From assembly GCA_002937455.1 (NCBI GenBank), contig PTJZ01000012.1, positions 71,872 to 135,871 on the forward strand: DNA of 64,000 bases, written 5' to 3'. The notes under the pieces were generated by a model. That model saw only the letters and a program-made list of their open reading frames with translations, searched no databases and had not been told where the DNA came from. The DNA is from Alphaproteobacteria bacterium MarineAlpha11_Bin1 (GTDB lineage: Bacteria; Pseudomonadota; Alphaproteobacteria; MPNO01; UBA830). Positions 18,725-27,845 of the stretch are shown here, one piece after another. The first letter of the stretch is position 1, and each line of letters opens with the position of its first letter. Made by a program: the position numbers and the translations under genes.

Positions 18725-21163
18725 ATGTCTAAGCGCATGCTTGTCGATGGTGCGCACCCTGAAGAGATTCGGGTTGTGGTTACAACAGGCAAACGTCTCG
18801 ACGAATATGACATCGAGACCAGTTTCAAGAAACAGGTCAAAGGTAATATCTACCTCGCGAAGGTGACTCGGGTAGAACCGTCTTTGCAAGCTGCATTCGT
18901 TGATTTCGGCGGTAACCGTCATGGATTCCTCGCCTTCAGCGAGATTCATCCTGACTACTACCAAATTCCCATGGAGGATAGGCAAGCCCTCATTGAGGAG
19001 CAGGAGGAACTCGAACGTGAAGCCCGTGCCGCCCGAGAACATCTGGAAGACATTGACGGCGACGTCGGAGAGGACGCCGATGACGTTGATGTGGACGAAG
19101 CAGGTGATTCTTCAGAAATAGAAATTGACGGCGAAGAACCGAAATATGACGGCAATTTAGAGGTTGAGTCCTACCCAGAGGAGATTAAAGAGTCCGATGG
19201 CACATCCCATGATGAAACTCTCGCAGAAAATACCGAAGTAGACCCTTCAGAAGCCACGAGGTCTCGCGACTCGGGAGGTGAAAGCTCCGACGCCGACAAT
19301 GTCTCAGAGGCCTCGATACGCCGGAACACCCGAGGCGTACGACGCTATAAAATCCAAGAAGTAATTAAACGCCGGCAGATCCTTCTGGTTCAGGTGGTAA
19401 AGGAGGAGCGAGGCAACAAAGGGGCAGCGCTGACCACATACATCTCCCTCGCCGGTCGCTATTGCGTTCTAATGCCGAACTCCTCGCGCGGGGGAGGAAT
19501 ATCACGAAAGATCACCGGGCCTAAGGAACGCCGTAAGCTCCGCGACACACTCAACTCACTCGATATGCCAGACGGGATGGGCGTTATTATCCGGACAGCT
19601 GGTCTCGAACGCAGCAAAATGGAGATCAAACGCGATTTCGAATACCTTATCCGCGCATGGGACCAAGTCAGGGAGACAACGTTAGAGTCTACCGCACCTA
19701 ATATGGTTTACGAGGAAGGAGACATCATTAAGCGCGCGATACGCGACGTTTACAGTAAAGATATCGAAGAAATACAGGTTGAGGGCACGGAGACATACCA
19801 GACCGCTAAGCGATTTATGCGATTAATGATGCCGAGTCATGCCAAACGGGTGCAACAGTACCGCGACGGCACAATTCCGTTGTTCCAGAGATACCAGATT
19901 GAGCAGCAGTTAGATGCAATGCACAACCCGGAAGTTCAATTGAAATCGGGTGGTTACATTGTGATTAACCCCACAGAGGCCCTTGTTGCTATTGATGTGA
20001 ACTCCGGAAAATCCACCCGAGAACGCAACATTGAAGAAACAGCGGTTAAGACAAATATCGAAGCGGCAGAGGAAGTTGCACGCCAACTACGCCTCCGTGA
20101 TTTAGCTGGCCTCATTGTCATAGACTTCATCGATATGGAAGACGGCCGAAATGTCCGTAAGGTTGAAAGGCGTCTTAAAGATGCAATGAAAACAGATCGG
20201 GCCCGATTGCAGATAGGGCGTATCAGTAATTTTGGTTTATTAGAACTATCACGCCAGCGTCTTCGCCCAAGCCTGCTAGAAACAAGTACTCAGATTTGCC
20301 CAAATTGTCGGGGTACGGGATATGTTCTGTCGACGGAATCAATGGCAATGCGCGTCCTGCGCACAATAGAGGAAGAAGGCATTCGGATGCGGACGAGCGA
20401 GATCACCGTCCGTATCCCGACAGAAGTGGCGTTGTACATCCTAAATCAGAAGCGTTCTACGTTGGTGAATATGGAAGAAAGGTACGGCTTTCAGGTAATC
20501 CTAGAAGGTGACGATACGATCGTACCGCCTGATATTGATATCGAACGTATAAAAGGACGGCCGGAACCGGTAGCCAGAGGCAAGGATACCGCGCAACATA
20601 TTACGGGTACCGATACCAAAGAACCTGAGAACTCGGTTGACAATGCTTCTATAGAAAATGCGGGAAAAGAAGAGAAATCTGATAGACCTAAACGCAGTCG
20701 CCGGCGCCGAAGTCGCCGACGCCCCGATAATGGCGATGCCCCCACCGAAGCAGAATCTAAGAAAAATGGAGCAGATGAAAGTCCGGACGCACTTAAAGCT
20801 GACCAAGAAGACAACGCAGATGAAAAATCAGGATCTCAGCGTCGCCGTCGAGGCCGCCGAGGAGGAAGACGTCGGAATCGTAATGCCAATTCCGAAACCC
20901 AAGATAGCATAATAACAGGAAAGCAAAATGCACGAACCGGAAACGATCAAGCGTTGGACGAAGAGACGCCATCTTCCGGAACCGTTTCAGTCGGGACACA
21001 AAAACAAGTCAACCTCTCCAAAAACCAATCGGGAGAGATCGCAGAATCTACTTTAATTGATACCTTCGACAGTGGAAAAGAGCTCTCAGATAATAACGAA
21101 ACTACGGCAACAGGCGATGACAAACCCAGACGCCGGGGCTGGTGGCAGAAAATAATTGACTAG
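18725..21163 (+). CDS. rne: Ribonuclease E
   Basis: The endoribonuclease that organises the RNA degradosome and matures rRNA and tRNA. The S1 RNA-binding domain (about residues 35-230) is split by an acidic, low-complexity insert (about 88-200), as in other alphaproteobacterial RNase E. The DNase I-like catalytic core contains VAIDVNSGKSTRERN and VIDFIDMED with the Mg-binding Asp residues; the Zn-link is CPNCRGTGYV. The tail is disordered with Arg-rich patches and ends GWWQKIID. I start at the ATG at 18725, behind a GGAG Shine-Dalgarno, because homology begins there. 812 aa. Confidence 0.96.
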   Translation: MSKRMLVDGAHPEEIRVVVTTGKRLDEYDIETSFKKQVKGNIYLAKVTRVEPSLQAAFVDFGGNRHGFLAFSEIHPDYYQIPMEDRQALIEEQEELEREARAAREHLEDIDGDVGEDADDVDVDEAGDSSEIEIDGEEPKYDGNLEVESYPEEIKESDGTSHDETLAENTEVDPSEATRSRDSGGESSDADNVSEASIRRNTRGVRRYKIQEVIKRRQILLVQVVKEERGNKGAALTTYISLAGRYCVLMPNSSRGGGISRKITGPKERRKLRDTLNSLDMPDGMGVIIRTAGLERSKMEIKRDFEYLIRAWDQVRETTLESTAPNMVYEEGDIIKRAIRDVYSKDIEEIQVEGTETYQTAKRFMRLMMPSHAKRVQQYRDGTIPLFQRYQIEQQLDAMHNPEVQLKSGGYIVINPTEALVAIDVNSGKSTRERNIEETAVKTNIEAAEEVARQLRLRDLAGLIVIDFIDMEDGRNVRKVERRLKDAMKTDRARLQIGRISNFGLLELSRQRLRPSLLETSTQICPNCRGTGYVLSTESMAMRVLRTIEEEGIRMRTSEITVRIPTEVALYILNQKRSTLVNMEERYGFQVILEGDDTIVPPDIDIERIKGRPEPVARGKDTAQHITGTDTKEPENSVDNASIENAGKEEKSDRPKRSRRRRSRRRPDNGDAPTEAESKKNGADESPDALKADQEDNADEKSGSQRRRRGRRGGRRRNRNANSETQDSIITGKQNARTGNDQALDEETPSSGTVSVGTQKQVNLSKNQSGEIAESTLIDTFDSGKELSDNNETTATGDDKPRRRGWWQKIID

Positions 21164-21196
21164 AACTAATATAAGATCGGAACCAAGCATAACCCA

Positions 21197-22348
21197 TCAC
21201 CTGTCGATCCATCTGTTCAATCGCTGTGCCGCCTCGTCTATTGTGGGAGTATCTCCAGCAAATGAAATCCGGATTGTAGAACCTCCGCGATAGCGGTCAA
21301 AGTCAGTGCCGGGAGCTACTGCGATGCCGGATTCATTTAGCATACGGCGGCAAAATTCTTCGCTATTATTGGTAAGATGCGAAATATCAGCATAGATGTA
21401 AAATGCACCGTCGGCCGGCGCCAGTTTAGTTAGGCCTAATTTGGGCAACTCGCCTAATAACAGTTCCCGGTTCGCAGCATAACGCGCAACGTTTTGATCC
21501 AGCTCCTCTTTGCAGTCAAAGGCCACACTTGCCGCGTGCTGGGATAAAGCAGGTACGGAAATAAAAATATTCTGAGCCAAACACTCAATTGATCGGTCAA
21601 GCTGTTCCGGAATAACCATCCAGCCCACACGCCATCCAGTCATAGAGTAGAACTTGGAAAAACTGTTAATCACAACGGCGTTCTGGGTATAGGCCAATGC
21701 TGTGACGCCGGGCATTTCGTATGTAATACCATGATAGATCTCATCGGAGATGAGCCGGATACCTCGATCATCGCAATACATTGTGAGCGCGGCCATCTCG
21801 TTCGCAGAGATCATAGTACCAGTCGGATTAGCCGGGCTAGCCACAACGAGACCATCAATATCACCGTCGATCCCATCCAGCAGTTCGGGAGTGATCTGAT
21901 AACGATATTCTGCGGTTACAGGAATTCCGACCGATTCTATTCCGAGTGCCGCCAGAATATTACGGTAAGCGGGATAGCCTGGATCCGCGAGTATTACTCG
22001 GTCACCGGAATCGAATGCCGCCAAAAACGCCAGCATAAAACCACCAGACGACCCGGTAGTAACTACGACACGTTCTTTGGCAAGGTCGATATCATAGGTC
22101 TCACGATAATGTTGCGTGATCCTTTTACGAAGTTTATCAATTCCAAGTGCTTCGGTGTATCCGAGTTTGTCAGTAGCCAGTGCACGCTGTGCAGCTGCGA
22201 TCACGCCAGAGGGCGCTCCGGTCGAGGGTTGTCCTACTTCCAGATGAAGGATATTGCGGCCGATACTTTCAAGGCGGTTAGCCTCACGCATAACGTCCAT
22301 GACAATGAAGGGTGCTACTTGACCCCGCGAGGATTTCTTAAGAGCCAT
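21197..22348 (-). CDS. PLP-dependent aminotransferase, class I/II
   Basis: A fold-type I aminotransferase of the aspartate/aromatic group (383 aa). It shows SSGGFMLAFLA (cofactor phosphate region), ASPANPTGTMIS, and the PLP-lysine motif NSFSKFYSMTGWRVGW with the Schiff-base Lys and downstream Arg. Substrate specificity cannot be read from sequence; aspartate, alanine or aromatic donors are all possible. Its start lies 3 bp from the stop of the upstream GGT-like gene on the same strand, so the two are co-transcribed. Confidence 0.9.
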   Translation of the reverse strand: MALKKSSRGQVAPFIVMDVMREANRLESIGRNILHLEVGQPSTGAPSGVIAAAQRALATDKLGYTEALGIDKLRKRITQHYRETYDIDLAKERVVVTTGSSGGFMLAFLAAFDSGDRVILADPGYPAYRNILAALGIESVGIPVTAEYRYQITPELLDGIDGDIDGLVVASPANPTGTMISANEMAALTMYCDDRGIRLISDEIYHGITYEMPGVTALAYTQNAVVINSFSKFYSMTGWRVGWMVIPEQLDRSIECLAQNIFISVPALSQHAASVAFDCKEELDQNVARYAANRELLLGELPKLGLTKLAPADGAFYIYADISHLTNNSEEFCRRMLNESGIAVAPGTDFDRYRGGSTIRISFAGDTPTIDEAAQRLNRWIDR

Positions 22349-22351
22349 AAT

Positions 22352-23677
22352 CTAGAGCGTTGCGCTTACAGCCAAGCCGTGACCTGCAGGATCTGCGCTG
22401 AATATGCAGGAATCGGTGTTCTCACGAGCGCCCTCTGGGCAATAAATTACATTAGCCCGACCATTAGTGTCTTTAATCGGGCCGAAAAGCGTCTTGGGAA
22501 GAACCCTGGCGTCAAAAATCCGTCGCGCGGTACTCATTGCTCTTTCCGCACCGTCTCGGCCACCCGAACCACTGATAGCCCCCCGGGTATCCTTGAGTGC
22601 CCTGTTTAGAAAAAGCATCGGCACTCCAGAGAAAGAGCCGCTCGCCAGAGGTGCTGCCATTAGTATTCCGCTTGGCCCGATCATGCTCCCTGCACCAAAT
22701 ATTCCGTTGGTTGAAACGACGCAAGCTGTTCCGCCGCCCTCGCGATCGACAGTTATAAATCCGGCACTCTCCTGGTCAGCTTGATAATCGCGGTCTATCA
22801 TAGATCCGGATCCGCGCCAGATCGCGGCCGCCAGATCACCCCACCTGTTCGCCGGTAGGTGTAGTTCATCTCTACCCAAATTAAATTTTTGCGTTTTGAG
22901 CCATCTGGGACGATATTCGCGTAGCACCGACAATGGTATGTCCGTCCCCGCAGCGGCTCCGAGGCCTTGGGCCAGCTGTTTTGCAAATTCTCCACTGTAA
23001 AAATCACCTGGACCCCTTAAACGTATGCGGGAGAGGGATGAGGACAGTTCGAACTGTTTGAGGTTGTAGCCCTCCCCAACTATCTTGCCGGATGAAACAA
23101 ACAAACGTCGAATAGCGGGGTCCGTCAATAACCTGAGTGGTACGGCAACTAATCGGCGTGCAAATGCCCGCGAGATCGGATTTCCAAATCGGGCTAACTG
23201 TTCCGCCGGCAATATAAGCGATTCCCATTTTAACTTTCCGTAACGGGCGTGTAGCGCAAACATACCTCTTACAGCGCCGGGTACCATGATGGTTTTACCA
23301 TCCTTTTCGAATAGCTGCGCTCTGAAATCGATCGCCTCAACAACATCTTGGCGCCCGCCGAAAATCATACACATGCCACCCCCGCCAAGGCTCGCAGCCC
23401 CCGGATAGGTTACCGATAAGGCGAAGTAGGTAGCAACTGCGGCATCAACTGCGTTCCCTCCCGAAGAGAGAATATCTCGTCCGATCAACGCCGACTTCGG
23501 CTCATCAGATACAACACCTCCGAAACCCGAGGTCACGAACCCGACCTGTCCTGCAGGCGGCCCGCCGCCGCCGCAAGCTCCGGATATCAGAGAGACTGCT
23601 AATACTACGATTGATTGACGGACCCGGGAGCAAACCTTACTTATAAGGTTACGATAGAAAGTTCCGCCCGTGCGCAA
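22352..23677 (-). CDS. Gamma-glutamyltransferase-like lipoprotein
   Basis: A GGT-family Ntn-hydrolase homologue. The large-subunit signature is clear (GGNAVDAAVATYFALSVTYP, SLGGGGMCMIFGG). At the expected self-processing site, where GGT has Thr-Thr-His, this protein reads ESAGFITVDREGG, so the nucleophile Thr would be Ser and the neighbours Ala-Gly. With only about 441 residues (GGT about 580), activity is uncertain. I start it at the TTG at 23677 because AAGGAGG lies 8 nt upstream; this gives a basic N-terminus, a hydrophobic run and a lipobox-like LISGAC, i.e. an exported lipoprotein. Its 5' end overlaps that of the divergent M48 gene. Confidence 0.78.
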   Translation of the reverse strand: MRTGGTFYRNLISKVCSRVRQSIVVLAVSLISGACGGGGPPAGQVGFVTSGFGGVVSDEPKSALIGRDILSSGGNAVDAAVATYFALSVTYPGAASLGGGGMCMIFGGRQDVVEAIDFRAQLFEKDGKTIMVPGAVRGMFALHARYGKLKWESLILPAEQLARFGNPISRAFARRLVAVPLRLLTDPAIRRLFVSSGKIVGEGYNLKQFELSSSLSRIRLRGPGDFYSGEFAKQLAQGLGAAAGTDIPLSVLREYRPRWLKTQKFNLGRDELHLPANRWGDLAAAIWRGSGSMIDRDYQADQESAGFITVDREGGGTACVVSTNGIFGAGSMIGPSGILMAAPLASGSFSGVPMLFLNRALKDTRGAISGSGGRDGAERAMSTARRIFDARVLPKTLFGPIKDTNGRANVIYCPEGARENTDSCIFSADPAGHGLAVSATL

Positions 23678-25037
23678 TGCAAAGTCCTCCTTGCTAGTTA
23701 TCTCTGCTTTTGTCGCGTTTCTATCTCTAAAATGGGCCCTGGCACCCACTCCGGCTGAGGCCTCCAGCATCCGCGACGCAGAGATAGAACATACCATTCG
23801 CGTTTATGCTTCGCCACTTCTGAAATCTGCTGGTTTAGAGCCATCGGACGTCAGTCTACATATATTAAACGATAAGGCCGTTAATGCGTTCGTCGCTGGC
23901 GGTCAGCGCATATTCTTAACTAGCGGGCTGCTAATGTCAGCTGACCGGCCAGAGCAGGTAGTCGGCGTGCTCGCGCATGAAATTGGCCACATAATCGGCG
24001 GACACCTTGCGCGAATGAACGGCGCAGTAGCTGATGCACGGAATAAGGCACTCATCGGACAACTTGTGGGTTTTGCGCTGGGGGTCCTCTCAAAGGATAG
24101 TAGTGTGCTGGCTGCAACAAGTTTAAAAGGTTCAGATATTGCCCTACAGGGTTTGCTCAAATTTTCTCGAACACAGGAGAGGTCTGCCGACCAAGTTGCA
24201 GCCGATCTCCTTGAAAATACAGGCACCTCCGCTTCGGGCCTCCTAGAATTTTTTGAGATTCTAAAGGACCAAGAATTACTAGTACGGGCGCGGCAGGATA
24301 ATTATGCTGTAACTCATCCTCTAACTCAGGATAGGATCGCATTCATACGGGAACACATAGATAACTCACGTTTTTCTGCTAATCGTCTTCCGGATCGAAT
24401 TCAGGTCATGCATGACCGGATGGTTGCAAAGCTAAGAGCTTTCATAAATCCGCCACGCCAAACGTTATTAGAGTATTCTGAGGATGACCCGGCTATCAGT
24501 TCTCGCTACGCACGTGCAATAGCACTCTATCGAGACGCCCGAGTAGACAAAGCGCTGGAGCTGGTAGACGAATTAATAGAAATAGCGCCAGATGATCCCT
24601 ATTTTCACGAGTTGTTAGGGCAGATATTGTTCGAAAATGCTCGACTGAAGGGGGCATTGCCTGCCTACGAGCGGGCAGTCGAATTTCGACCGCGAGAACC
24701 ATTGCTGCGTGTTGGTCTCGCGCATGTACAGATTGAGCTAAACAGTCCTGACTTGATTAAGTCGGCTATCAACAACTTAGAACAGGCGCAGCGTTATGAC
24801 AGACTGATGCCCTTTTCATGGCAGTTAGCCGCAACTGCGTATGGTAGGAACGGTCAACTCGGAGTATCATCCTTGGCATTAGCCGAATACAACTTGCTTT
24901 TAGGTAAGTTTTTGGATGCCCAAGGACAAGCGCGCAAGGCTGCCCGTTTGCTCCCAACGAATTCACCCGGATGGCTGCGCGCACAGGACATCAAAGCTAC
25001 CGCAAGGCGTGCCCGCGAGCGCCAAAGTACCAGATAA
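23670..25037 (+). CDS. M48 family metalloprotease with TPRs (BepA-like)
   Basis: A periplasmic Zn protease/chaperone of the BepA/LoiP type, implicated in outer membrane protein quality control. The N-terminus is a signal peptide (about residues 1-31, ending AEASS). The zinc site is LAHEIGHIIGGH (HExxH) with the third ligand in RSADQVAAD. The C-terminal half (about 270-440) consists of TPR-like helices (ALELVDELIEIAPDDPYFHE, AYERAVEFRPREPL). The start is GTG at 23670; a TTG at 23691 is an alternative. It is divergent from the GGT-like gene with overlapping 5' ends, so its promoter must lie inside that gene. Confidence 0.92.
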   Translation: MRNAKSSLLVISAFVAFLSLKWALAPTPAEASSIRDAEIEHTIRVYASPLLKSAGLEPSDVSLHILNDKAVNAFVAGGQRIFLTSGLLMSADRPEQVVGVLAHEIGHIIGGHLARMNGAVADARNKALIGQLVGFALGVLSKDSSVLAATSLKGSDIALQGLLKFSRTQERSADQVAADLLENTGTSASGLLEFFEILKDQELLVRARQDNYAVTHPLTQDRIAFIREHIDNSRFSANRLPDRIQVMHDRMVAKLRAFINPPRQTLLEYSEDDPAISSRYARAIALYRDARVDKALELVDELIEIAPDDPYFHELLGQILFENARLKGALPAYERAVEFRPREPLLRVGLAHVQIELNSPDLIKSAINNLEQAQRYDRLMPFSWQLAATAYGRNGQLGVSSLALAEYNLLLGKFLDAQGQARKAARLLPTNSPGWLRAQDIKATARRARERQSTR

Positions 25038-25162
25038 TAAACAAATTCTAACGCCGAAATTCGAAAGATCGTGGCCACGCTACTAGGCAGTAGCCAAAAA
25101 CCGTAAAAAAATAGAGTAAAATTGTCACGAAGGTACTTAATTCCAAGAATTAACATTGACTC

Positions 25163-25798
25163 TTAATATGGCTCTTTGGACGGTTGAGCACTATCAAAAG
25201 CGGTAAGCTTCATACACTCCGCAAAAATTCCCATTAGCCTCGGATAGGAAGATAGCTCGCATTCGTAGCGCTGAGCGTTAAATACTTGGGGTACAATGCA
25301 AATATCGACGAGCCCAGGCGTATCGCCGTGAGCAAAAACACCCATGCCCCCGTCTGTTGCTAGGTGCGACTCCAGCGCGTTGAACCCTTCATAAATCCAA
25401 TGCCGGTACCAGGTGACCTCTACGGCATCTCGTGCGGCTCCCATTTGGCTGCCAAGAAACTTCAAAATCGCCAGATTGTTCAACGGATGTATATCGCAGG
25501 CGATGATATCGGCTAGACCTCGGACACGAGCGCGTCCTAGTGGATCATCGGGCAGAAATGCAGGATCTGGATTTGTCTCATCCAGATACTCAATTATGGC
25601 CATTGACTGATAAAGAATTTTATCTCCATCAACCAACGTTGGTACGCGCCCCTGCGGGTTGATCTCTTTATAACTCTCATCGAACTGGTCGCCGTTTGGC
25701 AAACTAATATTGAAATGTTGCCACGCAATTTTTTTAAGGTTAAGCGCGATGCGCACCCGAAAGGCAGCAGACGAGCGGGAAAAGCCATAAAGTTTCAT
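25163..25798 (-). CDS. maiA: Maleylacetoacetate isomerase (zeta-class GST)
   Basis: A zeta-class glutathione transferase isomerising maleylacetoacetate to fumarylacetoacetate in tyrosine/phenylalanine (homogentisate) breakdown. The N-terminal motif reads SRSSAAFRVRIALNLK, where the usual SSCxWRVRIAL Cys is Ala; the two catalytic Ser remain. QGRVPTLVDG and YQSMAIIEYLDE follow, and the zeta-type C-terminal domain includes CDIHPLNNLAILKFL. I start at the ATG at 25798 with Shine-Dalgarno GGAGAG (211 aa); the frame extends farther up without homology. No other homogentisate gene is in the window. Confidence 0.88.
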   Translation of the reverse strand: MKLYGFSRSSAAFRVRIALNLKKIAWQHFNISLPNGDQFDESYKEINPQGRVPTLVDGDKILYQSMAIIEYLDETNPDPAFLPDDPLGRARVRGLADIIACDIHPLNNLAILKFLGSQMGAARDAVEVTWYRHWIYEGFNALESHLATDGGMGVFAHGDTPGLVDICIVPQVFNAQRYECELSSYPRLMGIFAECMKLTAFDSAQPSKEPY

Positions 25799-25882
25799 GG
25801 GTCTCTCCAAATGATTGTTGTTAGAGTTTACGGGTGACGCCGTTTGCAATCCATACACCGCGACCAATAATTTGCCACGACG

Positions 25883-27013
25883 TTAGATATAATATTCAGT
25901 AAGCGGTGGGAAGCCGTTGAAACCAATAGAGGAATATGTTGCGGTATAAGCACCGGTACTAAGGATCTCGATCCGATCGCCAGCCGAAAGATCAAGCGGA
26001 AGCGAGTACCCAGCAGCATCATATAGGACATCCACCTCATCGCAGGTGGGGCCAGCGAGAACTACGGGGCCCGTCGGGCCGCCGTCATACAGCGTAGTTA
26101 TACGATACTGGATCGCCTCTTCAAAGGTCTCTGGAAGACCCCCGAATTTCCCAATATCGAGAAAAATCCACCGACGATCGGGTTCCCGCGACTTTTCTGC
26201 GATGAGAATGATCTCTGTCTGAATGATTCCCGCGTCCCCAACGATATAACGTCCTGGCTCCGCGATCACGCGTGGCGGCTTATCCCCGAAACAACGCTCC
26301 AGTGCATCCTTTATTTGGTTGGCATAGACATTCAAAGGTTCTACGGACTGACTGTAATTAGCGGGGAAGCCACCTCCAATATTCAGCATTGTCAAGTGAA
26401 TGCCAAGCCGCGAAAGTTCTTCGAAGATCATTGCGCATCGTTTAATTGCCCGATGCCACTGCAGAGGATCTCGCTGTTGGGACCCGACGTGAAATGAAAG
26501 GCCTGCTGGCACCATTCCTCTCTCGCCAGCTTCTCTCAGCATCCATACTGCCTGATCGGCTTCGCATCCAAACTTGCGGGAGAGGGGCCAGTCTGATCCC
26601 GTACCATCCACATAAACCCTGCAATAGACCCGAGCGCCCGGCGCCACCTCCGAAAGTTTCACTAATTCGGCAAGGCTGTCGAAGGCAAAAAGTCTAACTC
26701 CATAATCATAAGCTTGCGCAATATCTCGCTTTTTTTTTATCGTATTACCGTATCCAATCCGATCAACTCCAATACTCCGATCAAGACAGGATTCGATCTC
26801 ATAGATGCTTGCCGTATCGAAGTATGACCCAAGTGAATTTAGAAGACTAAGGACCTCACCGGCGGGATTTGCCTTCATCGCATAGTAGATATCTGACCCG
26901 GGTAACGCACGTGTCAGATCTTTATAATTGGCCTCAACCATATCAAGGTCGACAACAAGACATGGCGTATCCGGCCTACTCTCTTTGAGAAAATTTCGAA
27001 TCTTTTTCGTCAT
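25883..27013 (-). CDS. Ornithine/lysine decarboxylase, fold III PLP enzyme
   Basis: A group IV (eukaryotic-like, alanine-racemase-fold) decarboxylase forming putrescine (or cadaverine) for polyamine synthesis. The PLP Lys lies in IYYAMKANPAGEV (about residues 42-54). SFHVGSQQRDP and NIGGGFPANY bind the cofactor, AEPGRYIVG contacts phosphate, and the C-terminal GPTCDEVDVLYD holds the active-site Cys-Asp pair. The 376-residue length matches the alphaproteobacterial type. Ornithine versus lysine preference is not resolvable by eye. The start has no strong Shine-Dalgarno close by, and the gene is preceded by a highly structured leader, described separately. Confidence 0.93.
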   Translation of the reverse strand: MTKKIRNFLKESRPDTPCLVVDLDMVEANYKDLTRALPGSDIYYAMKANPAGEVLSLLNSLGSYFDTASIYEIESCLDRSIGVDRIGYGNTIKKKRDIAQAYDYGVRLFAFDSLAELVKLSEVAPGARVYCRVYVDGTGSDWPLSRKFGCEADQAVWMLREAGERGMVPAGLSFHVGSQQRDPLQWHRAIKRCAMIFEELSRLGIHLTMLNIGGGFPANYSQSVEPLNVYANQIKDALERCFGDKPPRVIAEPGRYIVGDAGIIQTEIILIAEKSREPDRRWIFLDIGKFGGLPETFEEAIQYRITTLYDGGPTGPVVLAGPTCDEVDVLYDAAGYSLPLDLSAGDRIEILSTGAYTATYSSIGFNGFPPLTEYYI

Positions 27014-27320
27014 TGCCGATGCGTTTTAGCTTGCCGCCTCAGCTGCGGAAAGAAAATTCCGCCAAGTTTTCGTCTTTTGGACGATAGAAGATAAATATCT
27101 TCACAGTATTCTGTGCCTAATTCCATTGATTGGTATATTGTATGGATTAAGCATAATTTACTTTTCCATGATTACTACATTTAAACAATCTGAGTGGATT
27201 CATTTTAAAGTCCGAACAAATCGGTTTTATGGTATGGAATAACAGTGCGTAGTTAAAGCGTAGGGAAACACAAATGTGCCGAATCAATTTCGGCAAACCT
27301 CGGATCTCCGAGGGATAAAC
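27014..27320 (-). promoter_or_regulatory. Structured 5' leader of ornithine decarboxylase (candidate speF-type RNA)
   Basis: Reading toward the gene, perfect stem-loops occur at 27313-27298 (CCTCGG/CCGAGG), 27294-27278 (GCCGAA/TTCGGC), 27115-27102 (CACAG/CTGTG, tetraloop), 27102-27087 (GAAGAT/ATCTTC), 27083-27071 (CGTC/GACG) and 27062-27045 (GCGGAA/TTCCGC). The 3' arm of the last (CCGC, 27048-27045) can pair instead with GCGG at 27037-27034, close to the start codon, giving two exclusive folds. A conserved cis-RNA called speF is known upstream of alphaproteobacterial ornithine decarboxylases; equating this leader with it is inference. The region also carries the upstream sequence of the divergent aroQ. 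Confidence 0.55.
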
Positions 27321-27395
27321 GGCATTGCTCTTATGAGACATCCTGCGGTAAGGCTTGTCGTATAAATTTGGAAACTTAACTTAGGATGATTTAAT

Positions 27396-27845
27396 ATTTC
27401 TCGCTTTCTAATCATTAACGGCCCAAACCTTAACATGTTAGGCAATCGAGAGCCGGCGATCTACGGGAATACCAGCCTCGATGAAATCCGCGCCGACTGC
27501 GAAACCCATGCTTCAGGAATAGGCGCGGCTGTCGATTTCCGACAGTCAAACAACGAGGCGGAGATGATCGATTGGATCCAAGCGGCGCCTGAAAGTGCCG
27601 ACGGCATAATCATCAATCCAGCAGCTTTTACTCACACGTCTATAGCCATTCTTGATGCGCTCGTCCTGACGGAGATACCGGTCATCGAGATACATATCTC
27701 TAATATCTTTCGCCGGGAGAGCTTCCGACAGCACTCCTATGTTTCGATGGGTGCGACAGGCATTATCTCAGGATTTGGCGCTAGTGGTTATATTATGGCC
27801 ATCGATGCATTGGTAAATTTATTAGCGGCCAAAAAGGAATTCTAA
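27396..27845 (+). CDS. aroQ: 3-dehydroquinate dehydratase, type II (start codon problem)
   Basis: The shikimate-pathway dehydratase that forms 3-dehydroshikimate. REPAIYG carries the catalytic Arg and Tyr, and DFRQSNNEAEMIDWI and IINPAAFTHTS follow; the His is in EIHISNIFRRE. The only ATG in frame (27435) would remove the first strand and its conserved Asn (NGPNLNMLG), which is nevertheless encoded upstream in the same frame. That stretch opens after a TGA without ATG, GTG or TTG. I therefore place the start at ATT (27396), 9 nt behind AGGA, giving 149 aa, the family length. A one-base indel near an ATG at 27385 is the alternative. Confidence 0.85.
   Translation: MSRFLIINGPNLNMLGNREPAIYGNTSLDEIRADCETHASGIGAAVDFRQSNNEAEMIDWIQAAPESADGIIINPAAFTHTSIAILDALVLTEIPVIEIHISNIFRRESFRQHSYVSMGATGIISGFGASGYIMAIDALVNLLAAKKEF

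Noticed and set aside
25079..25094. GCTACT-AGGC-AGTAGC hairpin between the convergent M48 and maiA genes as a bidirectional terminator
   Set aside because: The stem is perfect, but no T run follows on either strand at the right distance.
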